From contig JBBHKE010003581.1 of NCBI GenBank assembly GCA_037447655.1, forward strand, positions 1 to 64,000: a stretch of DNA of 64,000 nt, in the 5' to 3' direction. Each line of letters opens with the position of its first letter. Position 1 is the first letter of the stretch. The notes beneath the pieces were generated by a model. It was not told the DNA's origin and did not search any database. It saw only the letters and a program-made list of their open reading frames with translations. Below, piece after piece: positions 29,241-40,449 of the stretch. Made by a program: the position numbers and the translations under genes. This stretch comes from Zygnema cylindricum. Taxonomy: Eukaryota; Streptophyta; Zygnematophyceae; Zygnematales; Zygnemataceae.

Positions 29241-29547
29241 CAAAAGAAATATTTTTTAGAGATCTTTCATTTGATACATTTCTTGCTTTTTTCATTGCAA
29301 GAATTGTGAGATATACATGTTAGTGGGAAAAGGAGAGAGAGAGAGGCGCTGTCACGAACTTCGCTTTTACGAAATGGCGTCGTTGGTCGAGACCCCTCCA
29401 CTGCCTCTGTGCGGAAAAAGGTGCACGTAAAAAAGAACGTACAGGCTGTAAACATGCAGGTGGATTTTTTTTTTGAGGAAAATTTTGTGAAAAACCTCCA
29501 ACTCGTGCGAAATCATATGCATATTCGCCCACGTCGTGGAATTTTTT

Positions 29548-29573
29548 TAAAATCACCTCGCGAGGTGATTTTA
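29548..29573. repeat. 26-bp perfect palindrome
   Basis: TAAAATCACCTCG followed directly by its reverse complement. Its centre CTCGCGAG is the same as in the 38-bp palindrome at 11648-11685. Confidence 0.9.
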
Positions 29574-29639
29574 TTAAAGTTTGAAGATGATCTCGAAGGA
29601 CGCGAAAGTGGGTCGAAACTCGCTAAACGATAAACTATT

Positions 29640-30400
29640 ATTAGCTTACGTTATATTATTACGTACGCTTACACCATGTAGTCTAGCACCTGTGTTGAAG
29701 TATAAAGGGTATATTAGCTACCTAACAATATGGAAATACAAAAGTTCATTTAACTGACAAACAGACCACAATCACATAGTGATAGTTAGATAGAGTTACG
29801 TCAAAAATACAACTTGTATTTTTAACGGCTCTAAATTAAGGTCGATATCAATTGGACAGCAGAGGAAGAAGCCAACATCGCGGAATAAACAATTTGGTCG
29901 TTTGCGGTCATAGCCACACCAGGTGACATGTGGCAACATGACATTGGATAGCGACATCTTCCCGACATACCATGGCTAACCCGGATATGGCAAGCATCGT
30001 CTTCTTGGCCATGTCGTACAATAGCCGTATAGAAAGAACTCTGGGCCAAGTACCTTTCTGTACTGTACAATGATTAGGTTGGCTCCGTACTTAAGTAGTA
30101 GAGGGATCACAGAGGGGTTTACGACTTAGGAGAATTAGAAGTAGCCGCCTCTCTCCTAGAGTGCTCATGTTTAAAAGGTCATCTTTGACCATTTATAATT
30201 TACTGCTCAGGGGAGCAAATTCAAGGATTCTTTTTTTAGTAGACTCAGGGGAGTCTGCTCTTCCAAAGGCAGCAGTCTGTTCAGTCTATATTCTGTCACA
30301 GTGTCAGTATTACTCATACAAAGACTAAGGGATTGAGGGTATCCTAGGGGCTTATGGTAAGCTGCATACTCTGAGTACCAATGGAGGTCTCAGAGTTGCA
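29640..30400 (+). repeat. 5' LTR of copia element A, left end truncated or decayed
   Basis: Similar along its length to the LTR at 39397-40449 (shared CCATGTCGTACAAT, GATTGGCTCCGTAC-like words, TACTGCTCAGG, GAGCAAATTCA, GGAGTCT). It ends in CA directly before the PBS. The left 240 bp of the family LTR are missing or unrecognisable. The last 20 nt form the start of gag (ATG at 30381). Confidence 0.7.
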
Positions 30401-32464
30401 GGTTATGGGCCCACCATCTAAAGTGCCCACATTTAATGGGACTGGGTTCATCCAGTGGGAGAGTATGATGATAAGAGCCCAATGTAAGAAAAGATTTTGG
30501 GGAATAGTGATTGGGGGAGAAAAGCGTCTACCGGTCTTGCTATCCTTTCCGGGTTTGGAAGAAGTAGATTTGCTAGGAAACCAGATCCACCGCCATCAGA
30601 GGACTCAGAAGATCGAGAAAACATCGCGATGGAAACGGGGAAAGAAAAAGAGAAAACCAAACCTATAGCAACCGGTTCTGTTTTCATGTCTCTTATTCCG
30701 AGGAAAGAGGAGAATGTCATCGATACTTAGAACTATAACATCATGGCGGACTCTAGGTGGATATGGACTTCGGTAGTTGGTATGATCCTCGTTCGAGAGA
30801 ATAAAATCGAAATCTGGAGAGGAGTTAAGAGTGGACAAGCCATGGAGGCCAAAGCAAATGGGAGAAACAAAGATTCACGGAAGCCCCTTAGAAATCATGG
30901 AGGGGAAGACCACAAAAGTCAATCCGATGAGTCCAGAAGAAGGGGACCTAAGGGGCTTTGTCATTTCTGCAAGAAACCCGGGCATTATATGGCGGAATAT
31001 ACCAAATTGACCGAGCTTCGGATAAAGGAGGAGTTGACCGAGGGTTAGCCACGAGGGAAGAAAAAGGCACTTGTCACACAAGTAATTAAGGAGGAATTCA
31101 ATGAGGAGGACGACAAACTTCTTTTGGATGAGGAGTTGGAGGCAAAGACATAAGTCGAAATTGCGCGGAAGCAGAAATGTGCTTTTGGTGGACTGAAAGG
31201 TGAAGGGGGCTGGATTGTGGATTCACGTGCCTCCATGCACATGTGCAAGGATAAGCATATATCCACTAAGCTGAGAAAGATTCATACAGTAGAGATTGAA
31301 TATGGGGATGGGAGGGTAGTTACCACTACTTATGTAGGATCAGTAGATTTGAAAGTCATAATGGAAGGGAAAACCTCAATAGTTACATTCTCCGATGTAT
31401 TGTTTATTCCGGAGTTAAACAAAAACCTTATCTCTACATCTGTATAAGATGATAAAGCTTTTGAAACTAACAGCAGAAGAGGAGTTTTTACAGCTAGCTT
31501 TGAGGAAGATGTATACTTCACTGCTGAGAAAGGTAGCCAAGGAATGTTCAGGCTTCCTTTAAATAATGAAAAACTCAAACTTTACTATTCTGGTGTCAAT
31601 GATATTATGTTGTGGCATAAGAGACTTGGGCATGTGAATTTAGAAAAGCTAAAAGAAATGAAAAAGATGGGAGTGGTTGAATGGATTCGCTTTGGGGAAA
31701 ATGAGAATTTAAGTGATTGCGGTGGGTGTGCTCAGGGTAAAACACATAGATTACCATCTAAAGGAAGGAACCTATAAAGGAGAAAAAGTTCTTCATTTGG
31801 TACACACGGACATTTGGGGACCGGCAAGAGTGCCATCACCCGGAGGGAAAAGATTTATGTTAACCATTACCGATGATTCGTCTCGGTAATCCTGGGTATA
31901 TTTTTTGAAAAACAAATCAAAAACTCCGGAGTATTTCAAACAATATAAGGCATGGGCCAAAAAGCTTCACGAGACCTCAATAAAGAGATTAAGAAGTGAC
32001 AATGGAGGGGAATATACCTCAAATCAGTTTGAGGAGTTCTTAAGAGAGGATGGTTTGCAACATTAAAAGACAGTTCTGAAAAACCTGGAACAGAATGGTG
32101 TTGTCGAGAGATTGAATAGGACACTGAATGATAGTGCCCGAAGTATGTTGTCAGATAAAAGGATAAGAAAAAGATTTTGGGCCGAAGCTATAAATTGTGC
32201 TAATTATTTGAAAAATATAACACTTCTTTCGGCGGTAAAAGGCCAAACTCCATATGAGAGATGGACCGGCCGAAAACCAGATCTATCTCACTTAAAGGTT
32301 TTTGGTAGTAAAGTCTTCAGTTTAGATACAAATAAATCTAACTGGAAACTAGATCCAAAAGGGATACCCAGATACTTGTTGGGATATGATGAGGATGTAA
32401 AAGGGTATAGAGTGTATGATCTCAAGAGAGAAGATATAATTCTAGTAAAAAACTTGATAGTTAA
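30381..32464 (+). pseudogene. copia element A: gag, protease and integrase remnant
   Basis: gag starts at 30381 inside the LTR (MEVSEL, then the PBS read as QVMGPP) and continues with PTFNGTGFIQWES before a frameshift. A zinc knuckle near 30960 (CHFCKKPGH) has lost its last Cys. A protease motif VDSRAS near 31220 replaces DSGAS. The GAG-pre-integrase block (LWHKRLGHVN) is near 31610 and integrase runs from 31790 to 32464 (VHTDIWGP, LRSDNGGEY, WTGRKPDLSHLKVFGS) with at least two stops. The element is cut at 32464 by the LTR of the minus-strand element B, so RT and RNase H are absent here. Confidence 0.85.
30401..30416 (+). other. primer-binding site for initiator tRNA-Met anticodon arm
   Basis: GGTTATGGGCCCACCA follows the LTR CA end directly. 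It is complementary to the anticodon arm of the conserved eukaryotic initiator tRNA-Met (core GGGCCCATAACC), 16 of 16 against the plant sequence as I recall it. The same internal site primes Drosophila copia, which uses a half-tRNA. A weaker match (GGTTATTGGCTCACC) is at 36080-36094. Confidence 0.8.
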
Positions 32465-33453
32465 TGTTGTTTTATGACAACTGGTGCAGGTGGAGCTGCA
32501 GCAGTAGTGGTAGAAGTAGACATAGCTTAAGCAGAAGCTTTTCAAGAAGTCCTCACAAAACACTGTAAATCACCTGTCTAACACTTCACAGTTTTACTGA
32601 AATTTACCACACTATAGATCCTGACTCACAGATCCAATTAACACAAAACTCACCACATAGGAACCTCAACATACATACTGTTAACTCCCAATGTTACAGC
32701 CAAATTGACCCAGTATACAGGACCTGCAAGTTTCCCAAAAACTGCCTTTTGGTTTCCTTATCTCAAAACTGGATACAAGAATATTTCGAAGTCCTAATCT
32801 TTATACTCTGAGAGAGCATCTACTACCTATTAGCCAATCAAATGTCAGTACCCTGAATAGTAGTACTGTACGATAGTACGACAAGGTACACTAGTGTACT
32901 TCCAAAATCCTAAATCCAACTAGCCTAAAAGTGAATAGTGAAACACTATTTCCTTAAGTGCTACGCTACAAAAACAATCTCTTCAGGTATTTACAATCTG
33001 ATGTCGTACACATAATGTTGCTTACTTAGTCAAAAACCTCAAATACTTCCAACCTGCTGTGGTAAACTTGTACGACTATCTGGGACGCTTACGAAGCTCC
33101 TCGTCATCTGTGGTCCCCCTCAGAATTCTCGCCGTTAATTTGATATGAATCAACATCTGATATTTGTCTTTTGGTATCACTGTTTCCAGATGTCTGGTTT
33201 AATTTTCGTCCGCCCGATCCGACGAATTCAGTCGTCCGATAGATGACATGTGGCCATGTCCATTCCGCATTTCATGCACTGTCTAAAAAGCCGACGCGTG
33301 TATATGTGACCGTACTAATACTCTTTGAGAAAACATTCTACTGTCACACTATTTAAGGTAAGTATTACATTTCAAACTACACCAAAAATATTCTAAGTAC
33401 TTAGGCTTCCCTCACATATCTATATACTGAAGACAAAGCTTTCAAAAACAACA
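32465..33453 (-). repeat. complete LTR of copia element B (989 bp)
   Basis: Minus-strand ends TGTTGTTTT and AAAACAACA form a 9-bp inverted repeat with canonical TG..CA. It is preceded on the minus strand by the polypurine tract CTTTAGGGGAG (33454-33464). Near its 3' end an ATG at 32523 opens a frame (MSTSTTTAAAPPAPV) that stays open to the terminal CA, the presumed gag start. The left border sits inside element A. Confidence 0.85.
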
Positions 33454-33476
33454 CTCCCCTAAAGCTTTTGTCTCAG

Positions 33477-35291
33477 TTACCCAATTAGACCAATAGCCTT
33501 TCTGTAAAACTGTAATTTAGGTGCAGGAAGAGCTTTAGTTAGAATATTTGCAACCATGTTTTCATCCGGCAAATAATACATTTTAATGACCTTTGCAAGC
33601 ACATTTTCACGGACGAAATGCAGTCTGATATCCATATGTTTGCTCTTAAAGTGATGGCTGGGGTTAGAGGCTATGGCAATTGTTTCCTGGTTGTCGCACC
33701 AGATGACTTGAGGACCTGTTTGCATATGTCCTAATTCCTGCAAAAGTGCTTTTACCCACAAGAGTTGACCTGTTTGCATATGTCCTAATTCCTGCAAAAG
33801 TGCTTTTACCCACAAGAGTTCCTTGAGGGAAGAACTTGATGCCATATATTCAGATTCCATAGTTTATTGGGCAGTGACCTTCTGAAGTTTGCTGCTCCAA
33901 CAGCAAGTACCATTTCCAATCTGTAGAACAAATCCAGTGGTGGATTTCCTGCTGGGCATGTCTCCATAACTCGCATCACTCCAAGTTTTCAGCTTGACTT
34001 CTCCTCCCCCGAGGACAAGTTTAAGATTCCGAGTTCTTGCCAAGTACCTCAGGACTCTTTTTGCAGCTTCCCAATCTGCCCTTTTTGGGTTTTGAAGACT
34101 CCTACTCAACGCTCCAACCGCTGCTGCCACATCCGGCCTAGTACAGTTCATAAAATAGATAAGAGATCCAACTACCTGCCTATATGGTTTTGAGGCCATG
34201 AACTCCTCCTCCCCTGACTCTTGCATCTCATCAACTAGAATGCCTAACTCAGAGTCAACTCCCTCTAATTTCTGTCTGTATTCCATAGGAGTGACACATC
34301 CTTTAACCTCTTTCATATCAAACTTTTCAAGCATGGAACTTATAGCCTCCTTTTGAGTTAACATGATTTGCCTCTTACTTCTATCTCTCTCTACTTGTAT
34401 TCCTAAAATGTATTTGGCCTCACCGAGGTCTTTCATCTCAAACCTTGATTTCAGTGCTCTCTTGATCCTATTTATTTCATCCATGGATTTGCTGATAAGA
34501 AGCAAATCATCTACATAAACAGCAATATACAGTATTCCATCCTCCCCTTGTAAAACATAAACAGAATGGTCTGAACTGATTCTTTTGAAACCTAGTTTGG
34601 TGAGGAACTCATCTAACTTTAGGTTCCACTGTCTGGGGGCTTGTTTAAGCCCATACAAGGATATCATCAGTTTACATACTAGATTTTCTTTTCCTTTTTC
34701 TACATACAATTCTGGTTGCTGCATATAAATAGTTTCTTCCAACTCTCCATGAACGAAAGCAGTCTTAACGTCCATCTGATGGAGTTCCATGTTTTCAATA
34801 GCAGCTAAACTAAGTAAGATTTTGACAGTTGGAAACCTTACCACTGGAGAGAAAGTTTCCTCAAAGTTGATTCCCTCTTTCTGATTGTAACCTTTGGCCA
34901 CAAGTTTGGCCTTGTACCGTTCAATCGTGCCATCTGGATTTAATTTTACTTTTAAAACCCATTTACTTCCGATGTCTTTCCGGTCCGGAGGTAAATCTAC
35001 CAGCTCCCACGTCTGGGCTTCCATTATAGACTTCATTTCATCGTTTGCTGCTTCAATCCAGTGAGTTCTTTTTGGTGAAGGGAAAGCCTCCCGGATGGTA
35101 TGAGGTTCTCTTGGGTTAGCTGAATAGGCAAAGTGGGAACTTGATTGGAGGCAACTGCTAGTTCTCTTTCCCCCTGGAAATTCTGAGGCGGAGACCGATG
35201 GAAGTCTTGCGTTTCTTTGCTGTCTTGCAGCTGGCTCTGACTGATCCTGTAACTGTTCTCCTTGCTCCATTTGTTTTTGAAGGGGAACTTG
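33477..35291 (-). pseudogene. copia element B2: reverse transcriptase and RNase H
   Basis: Near-continuous frame. The linker SVSASEFPGGKR precedes the RT start ([20 protein letters not shown]), then AIYVDDLLLISK-type catalytic YVDD near 34507, LGEAKYILGIQV, GSLIYFMNCTRPD, and RNase H with WCDNQETIAIA and the C-terminal DMLTK-like block. One stop at 33861 lies just before the RNase H TMESEYMA motif. A 54-bp exact tandem duplication (33715-33822) adds 18 residues inside RNase H. Apart from these the frame looks young. It ends in the polypurine tract and LTR at 32465-33453. Confidence 0.88.
33715..33822. repeat. exact 54-bp tandem duplication in RNase H
   Basis: Two identical 54-bp units start at 33715 and 33769 and keep the reading frame. 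On the minus strand they repeat LLWVKALLQELGHMQTG. Identity of the two units suggests a recent event. Confidence 0.9.
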
Positions 35292-36079
35292 AGTCCGACA
35301 AACTCGAACCTCCGACCTGCAGAGCGCAGCGTAGCCGTCAGCTCTAACCGATTTGTCGTAGGAGTTCCTTAAAGTACATAGGGTGTGATAATTACTTAAA
35401 CTATATTATGATCTTTCATCCGATTAACGGACACATTAATGAAGGAATATTGAACTCATTAATATTTAGTGCGAACGTAACCCCGCACGAAACAAATGAA
35501 TCGGACATTTGTTTCGGCGGCTAACATTTTATGTCGGTTTTTATCGAACGACACATATCGCTGGCGAGATCCCGGAATGGTTACTTAGGCGTTTTTGGAC
35601 GTGGCATGACCTAGCACCACGTGGAGAGATAATATTTGGTCGCGAGAATTCCGGAGAACATACAGACGAGTAACATGTGGACACGCGTCCACTCAACGGC
35701 CTTATCGTACACAGACCGTATAGAAAAGACATCGACCGTAGTACTTTTCTTTACTTTACAGTTATTTGATTGGATCGTACTATAGTAGATAGGGGTTATG
35801 AGAGGGAAGTAGGACTTAGCATTTTTTTTAGACAGTCACCTCTCTCTTTGAGAGTTTGTATAAATTGGCATCTTTGCCACCTCATAACTTATCGGCTGGT
35901 TAGTCGTTTTCAGTGATTCGTGTTGCTACGGACTCAAGGGAGTCCAGACTACACAAAGGTGTAGGTAGATTTCCGATTTGTTTGCTTGGTCAACAGTGGT
36001 TGTGGCTGAAAGTGGGTTAGTTAAAAACTACCTAGAGGCTTCTTAAATTCTGTAGTCGAATAAAAGACTCAGAATACCA
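35292..36079 (+). repeat. truncated LTR of a copia element
   Basis: Aligns to the solo LTR 43623-44615 from its tRNA-like part (43840) to the end, sharing GTAGCCGTCAGCTCT, TACATAGGGT, AACAAATG, GGACTCA.GGGAGTCCAGACT and CCTAGAGGCTTCTT. The first 200 bp are missing. It ends in CA before the PBS-like GGTTATTGGCTCACC at 36080. The last 20 nt read ATAAAAGACTCAGAATACCA, the counterpart of the gag start in the other LTRs with ATG changed to ATA. Confidence 0.75.
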
Positions 36080-36715
36080 GGTTATTGGCTCACCCTCTAG
36101 GGTGCCCACCTTTTATGGATCTGGGTTCATCTATTCGGAAGCCATGATGACCAAGGCTTTGTGCGAAAAACGATACTGGGGTATTGTCAATGGACAAGTG
36201 AAACGTCCAGCTCAGGGAACTCCACCAAGGTTTGGTAGAATAAGGTTTTCTACAGCACCATCTGCTGCGGCTGAGGAGGCACACAATAGGGACACCAGTG
36301 TGTCTGAAAAGGGGAAAGAGAAGGAGACGCCTCTTACTCCTATTGCTCCTATTACCACGGCTCCAGGAGAACGATACCCAGACGTGGTAAGATATCAAGA
36401 TGGCTGCCAAAAACTTCATTCTAAGACACCTCACTCAGGCTTTAGTAACCCCCCTCCTTCACATTTAAAAGGCCCAAGGGTTGTGGGTGAGTTTGGTGGA
36501 AATGTATAAAGCTAGTACTATTCAAGAGCTCCAGTTCGCCGAACAAAAGTAAGGGAATTATACTTACAAAGGGGGAAAGATGTTAGACTATTGAAATGAT
36601 CTCTCTTCTTTGCATATCGAGATGGAGAGTGCCGGGTGGACAAGTACAATGAAGATGAAAGTTAACACTCTCATCATGAAGTTACCCGACAAGTATGAAA
36701 ACATAGTGTATCGAT
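36080..36715 (+). pseudogene. copia gag fragment
   Basis: Continues the frame from the LTR: QVIGSPSRVPTFYGSGFIYSEAMM, clearly related to the gag start of element A (PTFNGTGFIQWESMM), then a charged linker. A later block (KLPDKYENIV, 36675-36712) is a gag motif in another frame. The fragment stops at 36715, where the minus-strand element B1 begins. Confidence 0.75.
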
Positions 36716-38230
36716 AGCGGAATAGGCAAAGTGGGAACTTGATTGGAGGCGACTGCTAGTTCTCTTTCCCCCCGGAAATTCTGAGGCGGAGACCGATGGA
36801 AGTCTTTCATTTCTTTGCTGTCTTGCAACTAGCTGTGACTGATCTTGTAACTGTTCTCTTTGCTCCATTTGTTGTTGAAGGGGAACTTGAGTTCCCGAAA
36901 TCACCGGATCTGCAAGAGGTTGCTGAACAGGTTGGTAGAACACTGTTTTCTGTGTGTCAAAAATAACATAGACATAGTCCTGAGATTTTTCGGCACCTTG
37001 AGTTTTTGTCATAGAAAAAATATCTGCTGATTCTGACTCATCTTTTATAATAATGTTCCTAGACACTACTATCTTCTGCTTTTCTAAAACATAAACTCTA
37101 TAACCCTTTGAATTATCATCATACCCCATAAGAATACCTGGTAGACCTTTTGGTTCCATTTTCCATGTATTTGGGGATGTGTTTAGAATAAAGCATTTAC
37201 TGCCAAATACCCTGAAATGACTTACGTCTGGTTTCCTACCTGTCCATAGTTCAAAAGGGGTAGTAGTGACTGAACGAGATGCAATCCTGTTTTTGATATA
37301 GACTGCACAATTTGCGGCCTCAGCCCAGAATTTCAAATCTATATTTTTTTCAGCTAACATAGATCTAGCACATTCTGTAATTAACCTGTTTAATCTCTCA
37401 GAAACACCATTTTGCTGAGGAGTGTAAGGAACTGTTAGCTGACGACTAATCCCTTCATTTAACAAAAAGTTTTCAAATTCTTTTGACATATACTCTCCTC
37501 CACTATCCGATCTGAGTTCCAAAATCGGAACTCCATGCAGTTTCTCCACCCAAGCCTTGTAATGTTTGAAGTGGCCGAACACTTCACTCTTTTCTTTCAT
37601 GAAGTAGACTTTTGTGAACCGAGAGAAATCGTCTGTAAAAGCAACAATGAAACGAACAGCCCCAGCAGATGGCACCTATGCTGGTCCAAAACATCCGAAT
37701 GAATAAGTTGTAAGACTTTTGTTGATCTTTGATGTGATTGCTGGGGAAAAGGCAACTTATGAATTTTGCCTAAAGAGCAACCATCACATGTTTTTACTGG
37801 CTCATTTGTTATTGAAACACCCTCTATTTTACCAGCTTTGACCATTTTTGTTAAGCTATCATAGTTGACATGGCCTAGTCTTTTATGCCATAATTCATTC
37901 TCAGATTGTACACTAGAATAGAGAACATCATTTTCTTTAGAATCAGCCATATCCATACGGTACATTTTGCTTGCATCTCTAGTTCCTGTGACTACTATTT
38001 TGCCTAGTTTGCTCACAACCTGCCTACCTCCTTTAAAGGAGACCTCAAAACCTTTACTCTCAACCAAAGATGTACAAAAAAGGTTCTTTTTGAAATCATG
38101 AACAAATAAAATATTATGAAGTGTTCTTTCTACTGGTTTCCCTCCTACATCTACCAGCAATGAGACATCACCCTGTGCAGATGTCTGCACACTCATTCCA
38201 CAAGCATAGTAAATATTTCTTGCAGGTGTT
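36716..38230 (-). pseudogene. copia element B1: protease end, GAG-pre-integrase and integrase
   Basis: Two overlapping minus-strand frames cover a piece just after the protease (YYACGMSVQTSAQGDVSLLV), ELWHKRLGHVNYDSLTKM with the CDGCSLGKIHKLPF zinc site, and integrase (FTDDFSRFTKVYF, LRSDSGGEYMS, TPQQNGVSERLN, WTGRKPDVSHFRVFGS, GILMGYDDNSKGYRVY). A frameshift near 37640 separates them. It ends with a linker (SVSASEFPGGKRTSS) that is duplicated in B2 at 35115-35291, so B1 and B2 are overlapping pieces of one family. Confidence 0.85.
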
Positions 38231-38248
38231 GACTTCAGATTGGTAAAT

Positions 38249-39383
38249 GAGTGGTTTGAAACAGGCGCCTCGACAGTGGAATAAGAAGCTTGATGAGTTT
38301 CTTACCGGTCTAGTATATATCCAGATCAGCTAAGATCACTCAATCTATGTTTTCGAAGATGAGGAAGGTTTTATATTTATTGCAATTTATGTTGATGATT
38401 TGCTTGTTTTAAGTAAATCAATGGAAAAAAATAATAAACTGAAAACTGATCTTAACGGGAGATTTGAAACGAAGGATATGGGGGAAGCAAAATATATTTT
38501 GGAAATTTAAGTAGAAAGAGACCGAAAAAAAAAGATTATAAGATTGACTCAAAAGGAAACAATAGGGAACATACTTGAAAAATTTCATATGGATAAAGCT
38601 AATAGTTGTACAACTCCAATGGAGTTGAAGAAGGGAAGTGAGGGGAATGAGGAAGAAGGAGTCATAGTCTTAGACGAGGAATTATCTCCTGAAGAACAGA
38701 ATTTCATGCAGACTATTCTTTACAGGTAAGTAGTCGGAAGTCTAATCTATTTTATGAATTCTACCCGACCAGATTTAGCTGCAGCTGTAGGAGTGCTTAG
38801 TAGAAGTCTAAATGCTCCCACTAAGAGCGATTGGGAGGCAGCTAAGGGAGTCCTTAGATATTTGATAGGAACTAGGGATCTATGGTTGCATTTGGGTGGG
38901 GAGAATACTGACATCACTACTTAGAGTGATGCTAGTTATGGTGATGCTCCGATGAGGAGATGCACTTCGAGATATGTATTATATGTGGGTGATGGGGCTT
39001 GCTGTTGGAGTAGCAAACAGCAAAAAGTTATTGCTCATTCCACCATGGAGGCTGAGTATATGGCCTCTTGCTCTGCTGTAAAAGAATTGATGTGGGTCAA
39101 GTCTTTGCTTGGTGAGCTTGGTCACCTTAAGAGTGGTGTTCAAAAATTTTTTTGTGATAATCAGGCAGGAATCGCTATTTCTGCCAATCCTAAACCTCAT
39201 TTTAAAGCCAAACACATAGACATCAGACTCAGCTTTGTTAGAGAGAAAGTAGAAAACAAAAAAATCAGTTTAGAGTACCGACCAGATAGTGAGATGGTAG
39301 CAGATATGATGACCAAACCTGTGCCTTCCCCTAAGTTAATTTTCTGCAGGGAGAAGTGTGGTCTGAAATTAAAGATTGACTAG
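38249..39383 (+). pseudogene. copia element D: C-terminal reverse transcriptase and RNase H
   Basis: Begins in mid-RT with GLKQAPRQWNKKLDEFL, followed by IYVDDLLVLSKS, a LTQKETIGNILEKF block, GSLIYFMNSTRPDLAAAVG and RNase H (STMEAEYMASC, FCDNQAGIAI, HIDIRLSFVREKV, MVADMMTKPVPSPKL). At least four in-frame stops disable it. The protein end is followed by the polypurine tract AAATAAGGGGAG and an LTR. Upstream RT is missing, replaced by the B1 piece. Confidence 0.85.
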
Positions 39384-39396
39384 AAAATAAGGGGAG

Positions 39397-40449
39397 TGTA
39401 GAAATTAATGGTCCGTTTAAAGTATTTTCTAGGTCTAAATAGAAATATAGAAAGAAGCCGAGGCACTCTACTTTTAACTTCTCTCTCCAAGTCTCAAACT
39501 TGTCCAGTCACTGAGAAATTGGAGAGGAAGCTGGAGCCATGGCTACCTAGGCTATCCAGAGGTTTACGGGAATATATAGTAGTTTATTTATCGTTAGGGG
39601 TTTATTTACTAAAAAGATATATGCCGGCCACAGGATTTGATCCTGGTACCTACCAGACGGCAAGCAGCTAGTAGTCGGTTGCCTTAGCCGTTAAGTCTTT
39701 AACTAGTGTTACGTACTATATGGTTTGATAATTAATTAAACATTACCAGGTAGCAAAATTCATTTAACTGTAATTGTTCACGGGATACATAGATCCAGTA
39801 ATGTAAAAGTACGGATTATGGTACGGATAAGAAACCAATATCGCGCATTTATTTCTTTAGCGAAACGAATACCGCGTATGTATTTATTACGGCTACGATT
39901 AAATGTGAATTTAATCGGACGGTCGGAATTAACGTCGAGATTGCGGAAGAGGATTTCGGCGGTTGTTGGTCATCGCCACATCGGATGACGACATTGGATC
40001 GCGGCAACTCCGAGGATTCAGGGAGCGAATCCTGATATACCACGTGTCGAGATTTAGGCCATGTCGTACAATGTTCGTACAGAAAGTACACCAACAGCTG
40101 TACTTTTGTGTTCGGAAGTGGAATATGATTGGCTCCGTACATCAGTAGATAGAGTTTGTGAGAGAGATAGGACTTAGAAAAATTAGGAGATAGGATCCTC
40201 TCTCCCAGAGAGCTTCTGTACAAAAGGTCAACTTTGACCCTCCATAACTTACTGCTCAGGAGAGCAAATTCAGAGATTCTATTTGCTATCGACTGAGGGG
40301 AGTCTTACCTTCACAGGGGTGAAGTTGGTCAGAGTTTTTCTCTGCCAGGGTGGGAGTTTTTCTTGTTGAAACACAAAGGGGTCAGGGTTATCGTAGAGGC
40401 TTCTTGGAAGCTGTCCACTCTGAGGACTTATGGAGGTCTCAGAGTTTCA
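39397..40449 (+). repeat. 3' LTR of copia element D (1053 bp)
   Basis: Starts TGTAGAAATT directly after the polypurine tract and ends AGTTTCA. It contains a tRNA-like block on the minus strand (39622-39695). The last 20 nt (ATG at 40430) read MEVSEF plus CA, the same frame as in element A. Identity to the LTR of A is only about 70 percent by eye, so A and D may not be one insertion. Confidence 0.75.
39622..39695 (-). other. tRNA-like sequence inside an LTR
   Basis: On the minus strand: a TTAACGGCTAAGGCAACCGAC stretch like the D-arm of a long-variable-arm tRNA, then a T-arm (CAGGATCAAATCCTG) and GGCCGGCA like an acceptor end. The B-box GGATCAAATCC is close to consensus. I could not fold a complete cloverleaf with a clear 5' acceptor strand, so it is probably tRNA-derived rather than a working gene. 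Confidence 0.4.

Noticed and set aside
29640-40449. Elements A and D as the two ends of one insertion
   Set aside because: Same LTR family, but only about 70 percent LTR identity and a missing RT N-terminus; one insertion is possible, not shown.
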